DNA of 64,000 nucleotides from Rhodopirellula baltica SH 1. Lineage in GTDB: Bacteria; Planctomycetota; Planctomycetia; Pirellulales; Pirellulaceae. The position numbers and the translations under genes were made by a program. The stretch lies in assembly GCF_000196115.1 (NCBI RefSeq), contig NC_005027.1, positions 558,001 to 622,000 of the forward strand, written 5' to 3'. Shown here in pieces: positions 9,472-17,032 of the stretch (position 1 is its first letter; each line of letters begins with the position of its first letter). The notes beneath the pieces are model-generated. The model was not told the origin of the DNA. It ran no database searches and saw nothing but the letters and a program-made list of their open reading frames with translations.

Positions 9472-11046
9472 ATGGCCACGGTTTCGGAAACGTCCTTGCC
9501 TGATCACGACATTGTTGACGCGACATTGGCTGATGAAGTGCCAACCGCGGAAGACGTCACTCCGCGTCGACGCATGGGGTTCTTGAAAGCCGCACCCGCT
9601 TGGTTGATCAGCACGCTGTTCCACATCGGCGTGATCCTGATTCTTGGTTTGGTCACGTTTGCTGACCCCGTCAAAATTGTGAACGTGTTGTCGGCATCAT
9701 CCACGGGCGAAGAAGGTCCCGAGATTGAAGAGTTCCAAATCGAACAAATTGATCCCGGCGAAATGGTCGAGATGGACGAGTTCGCCGAACCGGTTGAATT
9801 GACCGAGGCTCTCGACACCACCGAAACATTGCAGGTCGATGTTGCGATGGAAATGCCTTCCATGCCGATGGAGATGTCTGAGTTGACGTCCGACATGGCA
9901 CCCGTCGCTCAAACACTGCAAACGCTGTCCTCGGTGACGATGCCCGCAATGGACAGTCGATCGGTGGATATGAAGAAGAAACTGCTGCGGGAATACGGCG
10001 GGTCGGCGGCCAGTGAAGCGGCGGTGACGGAGGCTTTGAAATGGTTGGCCCTGCACCAGGCTCCCAACGGTGGATGGACGTTCCAGCACAATTTGGTTTG
10101 CAACGGCCAGTGCGGAAATCCTGGCGAACCCAAACGAGCCGAAGCCGTCAACGCGGCGACCGCGATGGCACTCTTGCCGTTTCTAGGTGCTGGACAAACG
10201 CACTACGCTGGTGAGTTCAAAAATGTCGTTCGCGGCGGGTTGTTGTTCTTGATCGCCAATGGAAAACAGGGCACCGTCCGTGGGTTGCCCGTGCTGGATC
10301 TGTCAGAATCATCCGGCAATGGAATGTACTCGCACGGTTTGGCCGCGATCGTGCTGAGCGAAGCCTATGCGATGACGGAGGATCCAGCTCTCGCCGTTCC
10401 AACGCAGCAAGCGATCAACTACATCGTCACGGCTCAGTGCGAAGACGGTGGTTGGCGTTATCGCCCCCGTGATGCGTCCGGTGGCGACACGTCGGTGGTC
10501 GGCTGGCAAGTGATGGCGCTCAAGAGCGCTCACATGGGCCACCTGATTGTGCCACCGCAAACGATTTATGGATCGACGATCTTCTTGGACAAAGTCCAAT
10601 CCGACGGCGGTTCGATGTACGGCTATCAAACAAAATCCACGCGAGTCCGCCCTGCTTGTACCGCGGCTGGGTTGTTGTGTCGCATGTACTTGGGTTGGGA
10701 CAAAAACCATCCCGGTTTGCAGAAAGGTGTCGAAAAGTTGATCGACATCGGTGTTCGCAAGGACAACATCTACTACGACTACTATGCCGCTCAAGTCCTT
10801 CGGCACGTGGGCGGTCCCGAGTGGGACAAATTCAACACTGAACTTCGTGATTGGTTGGTGGAAACCCAGTCTCAATCCGGTGGCAGCAAAGGCAGTTGGT
10901 ACTTTCCTCAAGCTGCCAATCACACCGGCCCCAAAGAAGGCGGGCGTTTAGCAGCCACCTCGTTCGCCACGATGATCCTGGAAGTGTATTACCGGCACAT
11001 GCCGTTGTACGCCGAACAGGAAGATGAAGACGCGTTCCCGCTTTAG
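9472..11046 (+). CDS. Squalene-cyclase-fold repeat protein with N-terminal membrane anchor
   Basis: A 524-residue protein with a cytoplasmic N-terminus of about 40 residues, one membrane span (about 45-65, WLISTLFHIGVILILGLVTF), an acidic Glu/Met-rich linker to about residue 160, and a C-terminal alpha/alpha-barrel domain of the prenyltransferase/squalene-oxidase repeat family. Repeat signatures are ALHQAPNGGWTF, AQCEDGGWRYR and SGGSKGSWYFPQ, but the DxDD cyclisation motif of true hopene cyclases is not seen, so it is unlikely to be a terpene cyclase. The layout resembles the cyclase-fold protein at 37387-39297, which sits with ExbB/ExbD. Start is ATG at 9472, with an in-frame TTG at 9469. 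Its stop lies inside a perfect hairpin. Confidence 0.8.
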   Translation: MATVSETSLPDHDIVDATLADEVPTAEDVTPRRRMGFLKAAPAWLISTLFHIGVILILGLVTFADPVKIVNVLSASSTGEEGPEIEEFQIEQIDPGEMVEMDEFAEPVELTEALDTTETLQVDVAMEMPSMPMEMSELTSDMAPVAQTLQTLSSVTMPAMDSRSVDMKKKLLREYGGSAASEAAVTEALKWLALHQAPNGGWTFQHNLVCNGQCGNPGEPKRAEAVNAATAMALLPFLGAGQTHYAGEFKNVVRGGLLFLIANGKQGTVRGLPVLDLSESSGNGMYSHGLAAIVLSEAYAMTEDPALAVPTQQAINYIVTAQCEDGGWRYRPRDASGGDTSVVGWQVMALKSAHMGHLIVPPQTIYGSTIFLDKVQSDGGSMYGYQTKSTRVRPACTAAGLLCRMYLGWDKNHPGLQKGVEKLIDIGVRKDNIYYDYYAAQVLRHVGGPEWDKFNTELRDWLVETQSQSGGSKGSWYFPQAANHTGPKEGGRLAATSFATMILEVYYRHMPLYAEQEDEDAFPL

Positions 11047-11055
11047 GAACGCGTC
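11029..11055. terminator. Bidirectional terminator-like hairpin between convergent genes
   Basis: Perfect 10-bp stem GACGCGTTCC / GGAACGCGTC with a 7-base loop. The stop codon of the cyclase-fold gene lies at the loop/right-arm junction. It separates that gene from the convergent pgsW gene (stop at 11067). There is no T-tract on either side, so it is a structural candidate rather than a canonical intrinsic terminator. Confidence 0.5.
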
Positions 11056-11066
11056 TCCGATTTCGA

Positions 11067-12281
11067 TCAAACCATGTACTGCGGTTGATCATTGGGTTGT
11101 TCGCCGAACCACCCTTTTCGTTGCAGCCACCTTGTTATTCGATGCGGTGGTTTGACAACAATCGCGGTGGCCGCGGTGATGAAAAAGATTCCAATCAATG
11201 CCAGCACTCGGCGTGGGTCAATGATTGTGAACACGGTTCCTTGACCGACTTCCACTTTGGTGGTCGAAGCGATTGGCAATCCGTATTGGTTTGCCAAAGC
11301 AACCACGTTGATCATGTTGATGACCGGCACGCCTGATGCCAGAAACCTGGTTGCGACACAATCGACCGCTTCGGGTGAGCTGGCTTTCTTTTGGATCGTC
11401 GCCAACTGCTTGGGCGTGATCAAACCTTCGCCAATGCTATCGTTGCCTTCGGTTCCGCCGACCGAGGCGTCACCGCCACCAACGTTGATGTACGCGGCGT
11501 AGGTCTCGTCTTCGGCGGCCTTGGAATAGGCAACCATCCGTCGTTCGATTGCGTCGGTGTCATCAACGCTGTCCATCAACGGAACACCGCTTCGTTCGAT
11601 CGCAGCGTCCAAAATCGCGCGCGTGTCATCGCTCATGCCCGCGGCACGGTCGCGAAAACCACCTCGTGAAATTTCGAGACTGCGATAAGCCAAAATGCCT
11701 TCGTCGGCCAACAACTTCTCCATGTCCGGCCACATCATGTCAGCAGAGTTGGCACCGAATTGGCTGGACGCTGCGCTGCTGATGATGGTCGGACGGGCAC
11801 CCAACGATTCGGCGGCACTGTAGACCGCGATGTTGAGCGCCGGAAACGATCCGGTGCAACCGATGGCAATTCGATCGCCAGGGCGAACGCCAGCGTCGAC
11901 CAGCAAACGCATGGCGACGGCGGCAAAGTTCGGGTTGATCGAGGTTTGCTTGGCGGCCAAGTGACCGGGCAAGGTCGTCACGGCGGACATCGATGGACCG
12001 ACCATGCCGGTGTCGGCGGGATCTTGAGCGTCCAACAATGGATGGCCGAGTTCCAATCGTTTGGCATGGATTGCATCGAACGCGGTGTCGGCACGTTCAG
12101 ACGCTTCCAACATGCGGTCCTTCAAATCGGGAATGCCGTACAAACCCGCGACCATCGTGCTCCATCCGGCCATTTGATTTGGCATGGCACGAAGCGCGAG
12201 GACCGTGACCACCGAAAGGGCGGCAAGGAACAACAGTGAACCTGAAGAGATCTTCTGGGGACGGTAATACAGTTTCTTCAT
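11067..12281 (-). CDS. pgsW: Poly-gamma-glutamate system protein PgsW
   Basis: A 404-residue protein encoded last in the pgsBCW operon. It has an N-terminal membrane span (residues about 13-32), a soluble middle domain with VGPSMSAVTTLPG, RPGDRIAIGCTGSFPALN and INVGGGDASVGG, and a second membrane span near 350-372 followed by a basic tail. This arrangement matches the protein family annotated as poly-gamma-glutamate system protein, found beside CapB/CapC homologues in several phyla; its biochemical role is not established. The ATG at 12281 overlaps the pgsC stop by 4 bp (ATGA), so translation is coupled. A longer open frame runs upstream to 12587 but only shadows pgsC. Confidence 0.8.
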   Translation of the reverse strand: MKKLYYRPQKISSGSLLFLAALSVVTVLALRAMPNQMAGWSTMVAGLYGIPDLKDRMLEASERADTAFDAIHAKRLELGHPLLDAQDPADTGMVGPSMSAVTTLPGHLAAKQTSINPNFAAVAMRLLVDAGVRPGDRIAIGCTGSFPALNIAVYSAAESLGARPTIISSAASSQFGANSADMMWPDMEKLLADEGILAYRSLEISRGGFRDRAAGMSDDTRAILDAAIERSGVPLMDSVDDTDAIERRMVAYSKAAEDETYAAYINVGGGDASVGGTEGNDSIGEGLITPKQLATIQKKASSPEAVDCVATRFLASGVPVINMINVVALANQYGLPIASTTKVEVGQGTVFTIIDPRRVLALIGIFFITAATAIVVKPPHRITRWLQRKGWFGEQPNDQPQYMV

Positions 12282-12778
12282 ACCAGCGTTTCCACACCTG
12301 CGGTCACCAAGACCAAGTAAACCAAAGATGTCGCAATCACGAGCGGCGAGAGTGTTTGCACCACGCCACTGCGCGCAATCCAGAGAGCGACCAACCCTGG
12401 AATCACAAAACCGATGACCGTTGTTCCGGCCATCATCATCGAGGCGGCGGAGGTGCCTGCTTCCACGGCAACGCCCACTGGCATCGATGGGAAGGCGAGT
12501 TCCACCATTGATCGCAGCACCGCCGCGATCGCGAAACCGACCACCATCGTCAAAACGACTCGTCGGCGACCGAACAAGATCGCCCACCGATCAATTTGGT
12601 AAACGACCCACGCCGTCACCAAAGCGGCGGCGATCGTGGCAATGATTGTTGCCGGTTGATCGAACGCCAATGCCAAATAGCCCGGGACAATCATCCCGCC
12701 GACGCTTAGCCCAAATGCTTCGGTGAAAATCAAACTGACGACCAAGCCAATGCCGATCGACAAAGCGAGCCATTCCAT
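12278..12778 (-). CDS. pgsC: Poly-gamma-glutamate synthesis membrane subunit PgsC/CapC
   Basis: A 166-residue integral membrane protein of the CapC/PgsC family, the membrane partner of the PgsB amide ligase in poly-gamma-glutamate polymerisation. It has about five predicted spans; the N-terminal EAFGLSVGGMIVPGYLAL segment is characteristic of the family, whose usual length is about 150 residues. It starts two bases after the pgsB stop and overlaps pgsW by 4 bp, giving a compact B-C-W operon. A recognisable PgsA/CapA export subunit is not present in the window. Confidence 0.85.
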   Translation of the reverse strand: MEWLALSIGIGLVVSLIFTEAFGLSVGGMIVPGYLALAFDQPATIIATIAAALVTAWVVYQIDRWAILFGRRRVVLTMVVGFAIAAVLRSMVELAFPSMPVGVAVEAGTSAASMMMAGTTVIGFVIPGLVALWIARSGVVQTLSPLVIATSLVYLVLVTAGVETLV

Positions 12779-12779
12779 C

Positions 12780-14105
12780 TCAAACCATCTCCAAGACTCG
12801 TGCCGGACGTGTCACAGGCGTGCGGAAACGTTCCCACCCCTGGTCCTGTCCGAAGTGATCGGCCAATGCCATGCCTGGGCCGGCAACGTTGCCGATTCCC
12901 ATCAGCATCATGGCCGATGATTCCATTTCTTCCGCTCGCTCGGCGACCGCGGTGCCACTTTGGAAGTGTGGTCGTGGTGCGGTTGCCATGCGTTCTTCGC
13001 GGCGGAACGATTCCAACACCGACTCGACCAGTTCCGGACCGGACGAATTTCCTAAACAGATGACTTTGTCGGGATGAATCCCACGCTTGAGCAATCGGCG
13101 AAGAAAAATGTCGGTGCCCGAACCAATGATCACATAGCGATCCGCGGGCGCCCAAGTGGCAACGGCTTCGGCCATGGTGGTTGATCGGTCGGCACGGTCG
13201 ACGCGGCAGTTCATCACCAGCACACGTTGCGTGACACCGGGGAAGTAGTTGTAGGCAGCGTCCCAAATTCGTGTGGTCGACTCAGGGTCGTTGGCGGCGA
13301 ACGCGTTGACGAAGTGCCACGAATTGCCGTGCACCTCCTGAACGTGAACACGCATCGCACCGGGGTCGGGTTGCGCTTCCCACATTCCTTGCAGCGCCAC
13401 GTCCCGAGCCACTCCCATCGACTGGCAAACTTTCAACGCCAACGCAACGTTCTCAGCGTGTTCGAGATAACTGAACTGAGCCAATTCGTCTTGGGTGATG
13501 TTGTTTGCATCGTCGGCGGTGGTGACCACCAGTTGGCTAGCACGGTCGTCGCAAGCTTCCTTCATCACAGACAAACTGTCGGCGCGGTCTTCCGCGGTGA
13601 ACATGTCGCCGGAGATTGGCGTGGTCGCTGATAAGGCTCGAGCGACGTCCAAACGAGTTGGTCCCATCACGTCCAAGTGGTCGGCGCGTGCATTGGTGAT
13701 GACTCCGTGAGTGGATCGTACCAACTTCAATTCACAAACCGATTGCAACAAAGGTTGCAAAGCCATGCACTCAATGACGAGTGCATCCGCGTTGTGTCCG
13801 ACAGCGGTTTGAACGATGCGTTTCTGTTCAATGACGTTGGCCCGGTCCGGTCGAAAGATCGGAAGCTCTTGCCCATCGGGAAGGATCATGCGAGCCAATG
13901 TGCCCGTTGTTTTGGCACACGTCCGGATGCCACCGGAACGCAATCCCGCGGCGATCAAACGAGTCACCGAAGACTTGCCGCGAGTTCCATTGACATGGAT
14001 TCGGAAAGGGATTTTGAGAAGTTGACGACGGTACCAGTACGCTTCGACCATAGCCGCAGCGCACACGGAGGCGGCAAATGCCACCAATGCAAGCGTGCCG
14101 TTCAC
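12780..14105 (-). CDS. pgsB: Poly-gamma-glutamate synthase PgsB/CapB
   Basis: ATP-dependent amide ligase of the Mur-ligase superfamily that extends poly-gamma-glutamate. The 441-residue protein begins with a membrane anchor (residues 4-23) and then the P-loop NGTRGKSSVTR at residues 39-49, diagnostic of CapB/PgsB. Further family signatures are the central ALVIECMALQP, ITNARADHLDVMGPT and MNCRVDRADRST segments. Length agrees with the family (390-450). It is the first gene of the operon with pgsC and pgsW. The polymer could be a capsule, matrix or osmoprotectant; the sequence does not say which. The upstream 890 bases contain no annotated gene, so the operon promoter should lie there. Confidence 0.9.
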   Translation of the reverse strand: MNGTLALVAFAASVCAAAMVEAYWYRRQLLKIPFRIHVNGTRGKSSVTRLIAAGLRSGGIRTCAKTTGTLARMILPDGQELPIFRPDRANVIEQKRIVQTAVGHNADALVIECMALQPLLQSVCELKLVRSTHGVITNARADHLDVMGPTRLDVARALSATTPISGDMFTAEDRADSLSVMKEACDDRASQLVVTTADDANNITQDELAQFSYLEHAENVALALKVCQSMGVARDVALQGMWEAQPDPGAMRVHVQEVHGNSWHFVNAFAANDPESTTRIWDAAYNYFPGVTQRVLVMNCRVDRADRSTTMAEAVATWAPADRYVIIGSGTDIFLRRLLKRGIHPDKVICLGNSSGPELVESVLESFRREERMATAPRPHFQSGTAVAERAEEMESSAMMLMGIGNVAGPGMALADHFGQDQGWERFRTPVTRPARVLEMV

Positions 14106-14409
14106 GAACGGATCTTTCGATGGAGTGGGGGATGGGACGCAAACTAACTCAGGCCGGAATCGACCATCAGAGAAGTCAGTGCGTTAACGTCAAAACTGGC
14201 AAGGCGGTGAAGTGCCTGCTGGGTTCCCTGAAGATGGGGAGTAACATCCGATGCTGAAGAAAAGGCCAAGAGCCGGAGTCAGCGATCTCCATTTGGTTCT
14301 TGGGTGTGGCGAGAATTATTATTTTCGCGCGGTCCGAGTAAAGAGCATTCCCGGAAATTTCTCTTAGAATCCTCTAAGGACGTAACGAACGCCTAAGGAG
14401 GGCTTCTAA

Positions 14410-14508
14410 ATGAGCGGCGGGGTCCGCAGAAAAGAATTTTTGCGACGCCGATTGGGGGTCGCGATGCTCAAGTGTCTCGCTCGAAACCCATTCCCAGATT
14501 TCATGTGA
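14410..14508 (+). CDS. Possible small basic protein (32 aa)
   Basis: A short ORF preceded by a very good ribosome-binding sequence, AAGGAGGG, ending 7 bases before ATG. The peptide is rich in Arg and Lys at its start (MSGGVRRKEFLRRR). No homologue is recognised, and in a 900-base gap a chance ORF is possible. The Shine-Dalgarno match is the only positive evidence. Confidence 0.25.
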   Translation: MSGGVRRKEFLRRRLGVAMLKCLARNPFPDFM

Positions 14509-14774
14509 AGAAACCTTCGTTCATGCCACCTTTGGCGGGATCAAAATCCCCTGGTTTCTTAGCGTTCAGCCTGGTCGACGGCCGGTCGCCGCTAACCGAT
14601 CAGCCTGGCCTGTAAGCGACCAGTCGAACTTGCCTCGAGTTGGCCGGCTGCGTAGTCCGTCAAGGCAATCGACGGGGCCGATGATGACATTGATCCGCAT
14701 CCCGCCTGATTGATGGTTGCAGCTGAGGCAAATTTCACACGTTTAAGTAGGTCTGCGGTTTTCTGATTCCGCTT

Positions 14775-14857
14775 TTCGGCAGGTTTCCACATCGCTTGCC
14801 TTTCCCGAAAACGAGTTTGAGGAAAGATCGAGCGATGCCGCTCAGGCGTACGCGAGG
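14775..14857 (-). repeat. Dispersed intergenic repeat, copy 1 of 2
   Basis: On the minus strand this reads CCTCGCGTACGCCTGAGCGG, followed by CATCGCTCG, a TTTCC...GGGAAAGG hairpin and AAACCTGCC. A second copy on the plus strand at 55473-55555 has the same order of blocks with scattered substitutions. The two copies lie 40 kb apart, both in gene-poor gaps, so this is a genomic repeat family rather than a gene; reading it as protein gives a shared HPRVRL.G.ARS peptide. Confidence 0.7.
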
Positions 14858-15001
14858 GTGAGGTCCGGCAGGAGAAGTGGCGCGTGTTGCCCATGTATGG
14901 TTGCAGGCGTCCCGAAGAGCCATGAAACGACCGACCCCCGTCGATCGTTGGGCGTTGTTGCCAGCATCAGGCGAGTGGTTCACCCGCCGATTCGTTTTGG
15001 C

Positions 15002-15817
15002 TCACTCGGCTTCGCTGATCGGCGTTTCCTTTTTGCCGTCGCGAAGGTAAGGCTCGCGGGTTTGTTCGCCCGTGGCGGGTTGGAACTCGCGCACCCAAAT
15101 GTTGCGGAACCGGACGGGGTTGCCGTGATCTTGGATCGTGATCGGACCCTTGGGGGCGTGGGCTTTGTATTCCGGTGGACGGTTGTAAGGCGTGTCGCCT
15201 TTGAGTTCGAAGTGGTTCAAGATCAGCACACCATTGTGAACCGCGGTGATCGCGGCGGGGCTTTCCAGTTCACCTGATTCGGTGAACCGGGGTGCGGTCC
15301 AGAAAATGTCGTACGTGTTCCATTCACCCGGCGGACGCATCGCATTGGCAGCAGGCGGCGTTTGTTTGTAGATCGCGCCCGCTTGGCCGTCGTGGTAGGT
15401 TTCGTTTTCGTAAGAATCGAGCACCTGGATCTCGTAGCGGCCCATCAAAAAGATCCCGCTGTTGCCACGTCCTTGTCCATTGCCTTTGACGGGGACGGGA
15501 GCCGACCATTCCACGTGGACTTGGCAGTCGCCAAATTCTTCCTTGCTGGTGATGGCTCCTTTTCCTGCGACCAAGTCATCTCCGTCGGTCGTCCAGTTGG
15601 AGATGTTCTTCCAGTTCTTCACATCGTCGCTCGAGCCAAACAAAACGGTCGCGTCCGATGGCGGATCCGCTGCAGTCGCACCCGGGGTGACGATCGGTGG
15701 TGCCTGCCAAGTGATCCCATTGAGGTATTCCTCACCAAACGTGGGGGAACAAAGGGCGGGCACGGTCAGTGTCGCGAGCGAAAGGGCGACGGAGGCGAGA
15801 CAACGGCGGTGAAGCAT
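15002..15817 (-). CDS. Secreted DUF1080 (3-keto-disaccharide hydrolase) domain protein
   Basis: A 271-residue exported protein: signal peptide at residues 1-28 (hydrophobic core with a cleavage site near TFGEE), then a single DUF1080 domain with a concanavalin-like beta-sandwich fold. Family marks visible are VLFGSSDDVKNWKN near 59-72, EFGDCQVHVEW, GNSGIFLMGRYEIQVLDSY, and the closing GPITIQDHGNPVRFRNIWVR. The family includes 3-keto-glycoside hydrolases and is heavily expanded in planctomycetes that degrade algal polysaccharides; the substrate here is unknown. It stands alone. Confidence 0.88.
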   Translation of the reverse strand: MLHRRCLASVALSLATLTVPALCSPTFGEEYLNGITWQAPPIVTPGATAADPPSDATVLFGSSDDVKNWKNISNWTTDGDDLVAGKGAITSKEEFGDCQVHVEWSAPVPVKGNGQGRGNSGIFLMGRYEIQVLDSYENETYHDGQAGAIYKQTPPAANAMRPPGEWNTYDIFWTAPRFTESGELESPAAITAVHNGVLILNHFELKGDTPYNRPPEYKAHAPKGPITIQDHGNPVRFRNIWVREFQPATGEQTREPYLRDGKKETPISEAE

Positions 15818-16207
15818 GGCGTTTGATTCAGCGGGGTAGGAGGCGGGGAATTTTGATGCTCATTCTAGCCGAATCGTTTTCATGTGGTTCGGAAATTCGA
15901 TGGCGGATATCGGAGGGCGAGTTGATATCGCCCAGGCGGGCAAAGGTTGGTCGCCTGGCCTGTGTCCGACGCCGTCCGGACGGATCCGCAATCCGGATAA
16001 GTCGCACGGTCGATTCAAAGGTTTCGGGGAGCGATCCCAATCGCCGGTCGGCCGCAAAGATCGCCTGAACCCGTCTTGCGGGATCCAGGTGGCTCCGACA
16101 TAATTCGCGTCTCGATGGAGCCAGGCACGTCTTCCTTGTGAAGGCATTCCCCCCGCGAAACTATCTTCGCGAGGTCGCCAGCGGGTTCATCGACATTTTC
16201 AGAAGAA
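15818..16207. other. Intergenic region, no gene seen
   Basis: About 390 bases between the DUF1080 start and tRNA-Leu. No supported ORF; open frames on both strands lack start context and protein-like composition. It should contain the promoters of both flanking genes. Confidence 0.5.
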
Positions 16208-16291
16208 GCCGAAGTGGCGGAATTGGCAGACGCGCTGGATTCAAAATCCAGTTGGAGCAATCCAGTGAGGGTTCGAGTCCCTCCTTCGGTA
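16208..16291 (+). tRNA. tRNA-Leu (anticodon CAA)
   Basis: 84-base class II tRNA. The acceptor stem pairs GCCGAAG (16208-16214) with CTTCGGT (16284-16290), with a G-U first pair and discriminator A at 16291. The anticodon arm is CTGGA-TTCAAAA-TCCAG, placing CAA at positions 34-36, which reads UUG leucine codons. There is a long variable arm (GTTGGAGCAATCCAGT region) and the T-arm GAGGGTTCGAGTCCCTC. No CCA is encoded. Confidence 0.95.
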
Positions 16292-16305
16292 CTTCTTCGA
16301 ACATC

Positions 16306-16334
16306 GCCCGGACCGAACGGCCCGGGCTTTTTTT
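16306..16334 (+). terminator. Intrinsic terminator of tRNA-Leu
   Basis: GC-rich stem GCCCGG (16306-16311) / CCGGGC (16322-16327) followed directly by a run of seven T. It lies 15 bases after the tRNA. Confidence 0.85.
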
Positions 16335-16345
16335 ATGCGCCGACC

Positions 16346-16382
16346 CAAAGTAGGCCGGACCGGAACGAAGCGGAGTTCCGGC
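16346..16382 (+). repeat. Dispersed 37-bp repeat, copy 1
   Basis: CAAAGTAGGCCGGACCGGAA followed by CGAAGCGGAGTTCCGGC; the second half forms a CCGGAAC/GTTCCGG hairpin. The reverse complement occurs at 55305-55340 with a few changes, so it belongs to a family of scattered intergenic elements. Confidence 0.65.
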
Positions 16383-16506
16383 AGCGATCCTGTACATCGC
16401 CGCGCTCGGGATCATGCTCCTGCCGTAGCTGCGTCCCGTTGGTCCTTGATACGGCCTACAAATTCCGGGGAAGAAAGCGGACGTGTTGTCAGCGGTCGTT
16501 GCGTTC

Positions 16507-16932
16507 TCACATGTTTTGGCTGAGGGACGTCATGATTGAACGGGCTCGGCTGTTGCGTCCTGTCAGCAACGCTGGCGGCAGTGCGTTGGCATTGAAGGTG
16601 GTGTAGCCTTCGATCAGCTTGGGGTCCAAGTCATCGAACATTCGGAATGCCATGGACCAATCCTCGAAGTTTCGTGATTCGATTCGGTCGTGGTACATCA
16701 TGTCGACGCAAGTGTGACGTTCATCATTCGAGATGACTTGCATCAGTTTTTCGATGCACTCTTGCTCGCCTTCCAACAGTTGCATGAACTCGCGAGTCTT
16801 TCCGCTGTGCAACAGGATACCGGTCACATTCAGTCGAGCGTTGTTCTCTCGAGATTGTTCCAGCAAGCTGTCCAGTTCTTCGACCGACATCGCTTGGGTT
16901 GCCACACTGCAATAAACCAATTCAGTCAACAT
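16507..16932 (-). CDS. BLUF-domain blue-light sensor protein
   Basis: A 141-residue stand-alone BLUF (sensor of blue light using FAD) protein. The flavin pocket residues are present: Tyr7 in ELVYCSVA, Asn31 in the helix ENNARLNVTGILL, and Gln51 in FMQLLEG; the Tyr-Gln pair is what rearranges on illumination. Nothing follows the domain except a C-terminal capping helix region of about 40 residues, so signalling must occur through a partner protein. No EAL/GGDEF or regulator gene lies beside it; its neighbours are tRNA-Leu and the type I secretion operon, so the output is unknown. The start is the ATG at 16932. Confidence 0.9.
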   Translation of the reverse strand: MLTELVYCSVATQAMSVEELDSLLEQSRENNARLNVTGILLHSGKTREFMQLLEGEQECIEKLMQVISNDERHTCVDMMYHDRIESRNFEDWSMAFRMFDDLDPKLIEGYTTFNANALPPALLTGRNSRARSIMTSLSQNM

Positions 16933-17032
16933 GGTTTTCTCTCTGACTCAGCTTCGTTGGCCTGGTCCGTTCGACCAGGATTGATTGGCGATGAAATAGG
17001 ACAGGAGCGGATTGGGCGGATCCGCCGTCGGG

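Larger units (their letters stand above)
14106..15001. other. Long intergenic region with one repeat and one possible small ORF
   Basis: About 900 bases between the start of pgsB and the stop of the DUF1080 gene. It contains a candidate 32-codon ORF at 14410-14508 and a dispersed repeat at 14775-14857; open frames over 14592-14983 are translations of that repeat and its surroundings, with no protein-like features. Otherwise nothing is recognised. Confidence 0.6.

Noticed and set aside
12281-12587. N-terminal extension of pgsW
   Set aside because: Lies antiphase over pgsC; the ATG at 12281 overlaps the pgsC stop and begins the recognisable protein.
14592-14983. Two minus-strand open frames of 82-100 codons
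   Set aside because: They translate a dispersed repeat that recurs at 55473-55555; no start context or protein-like composition.
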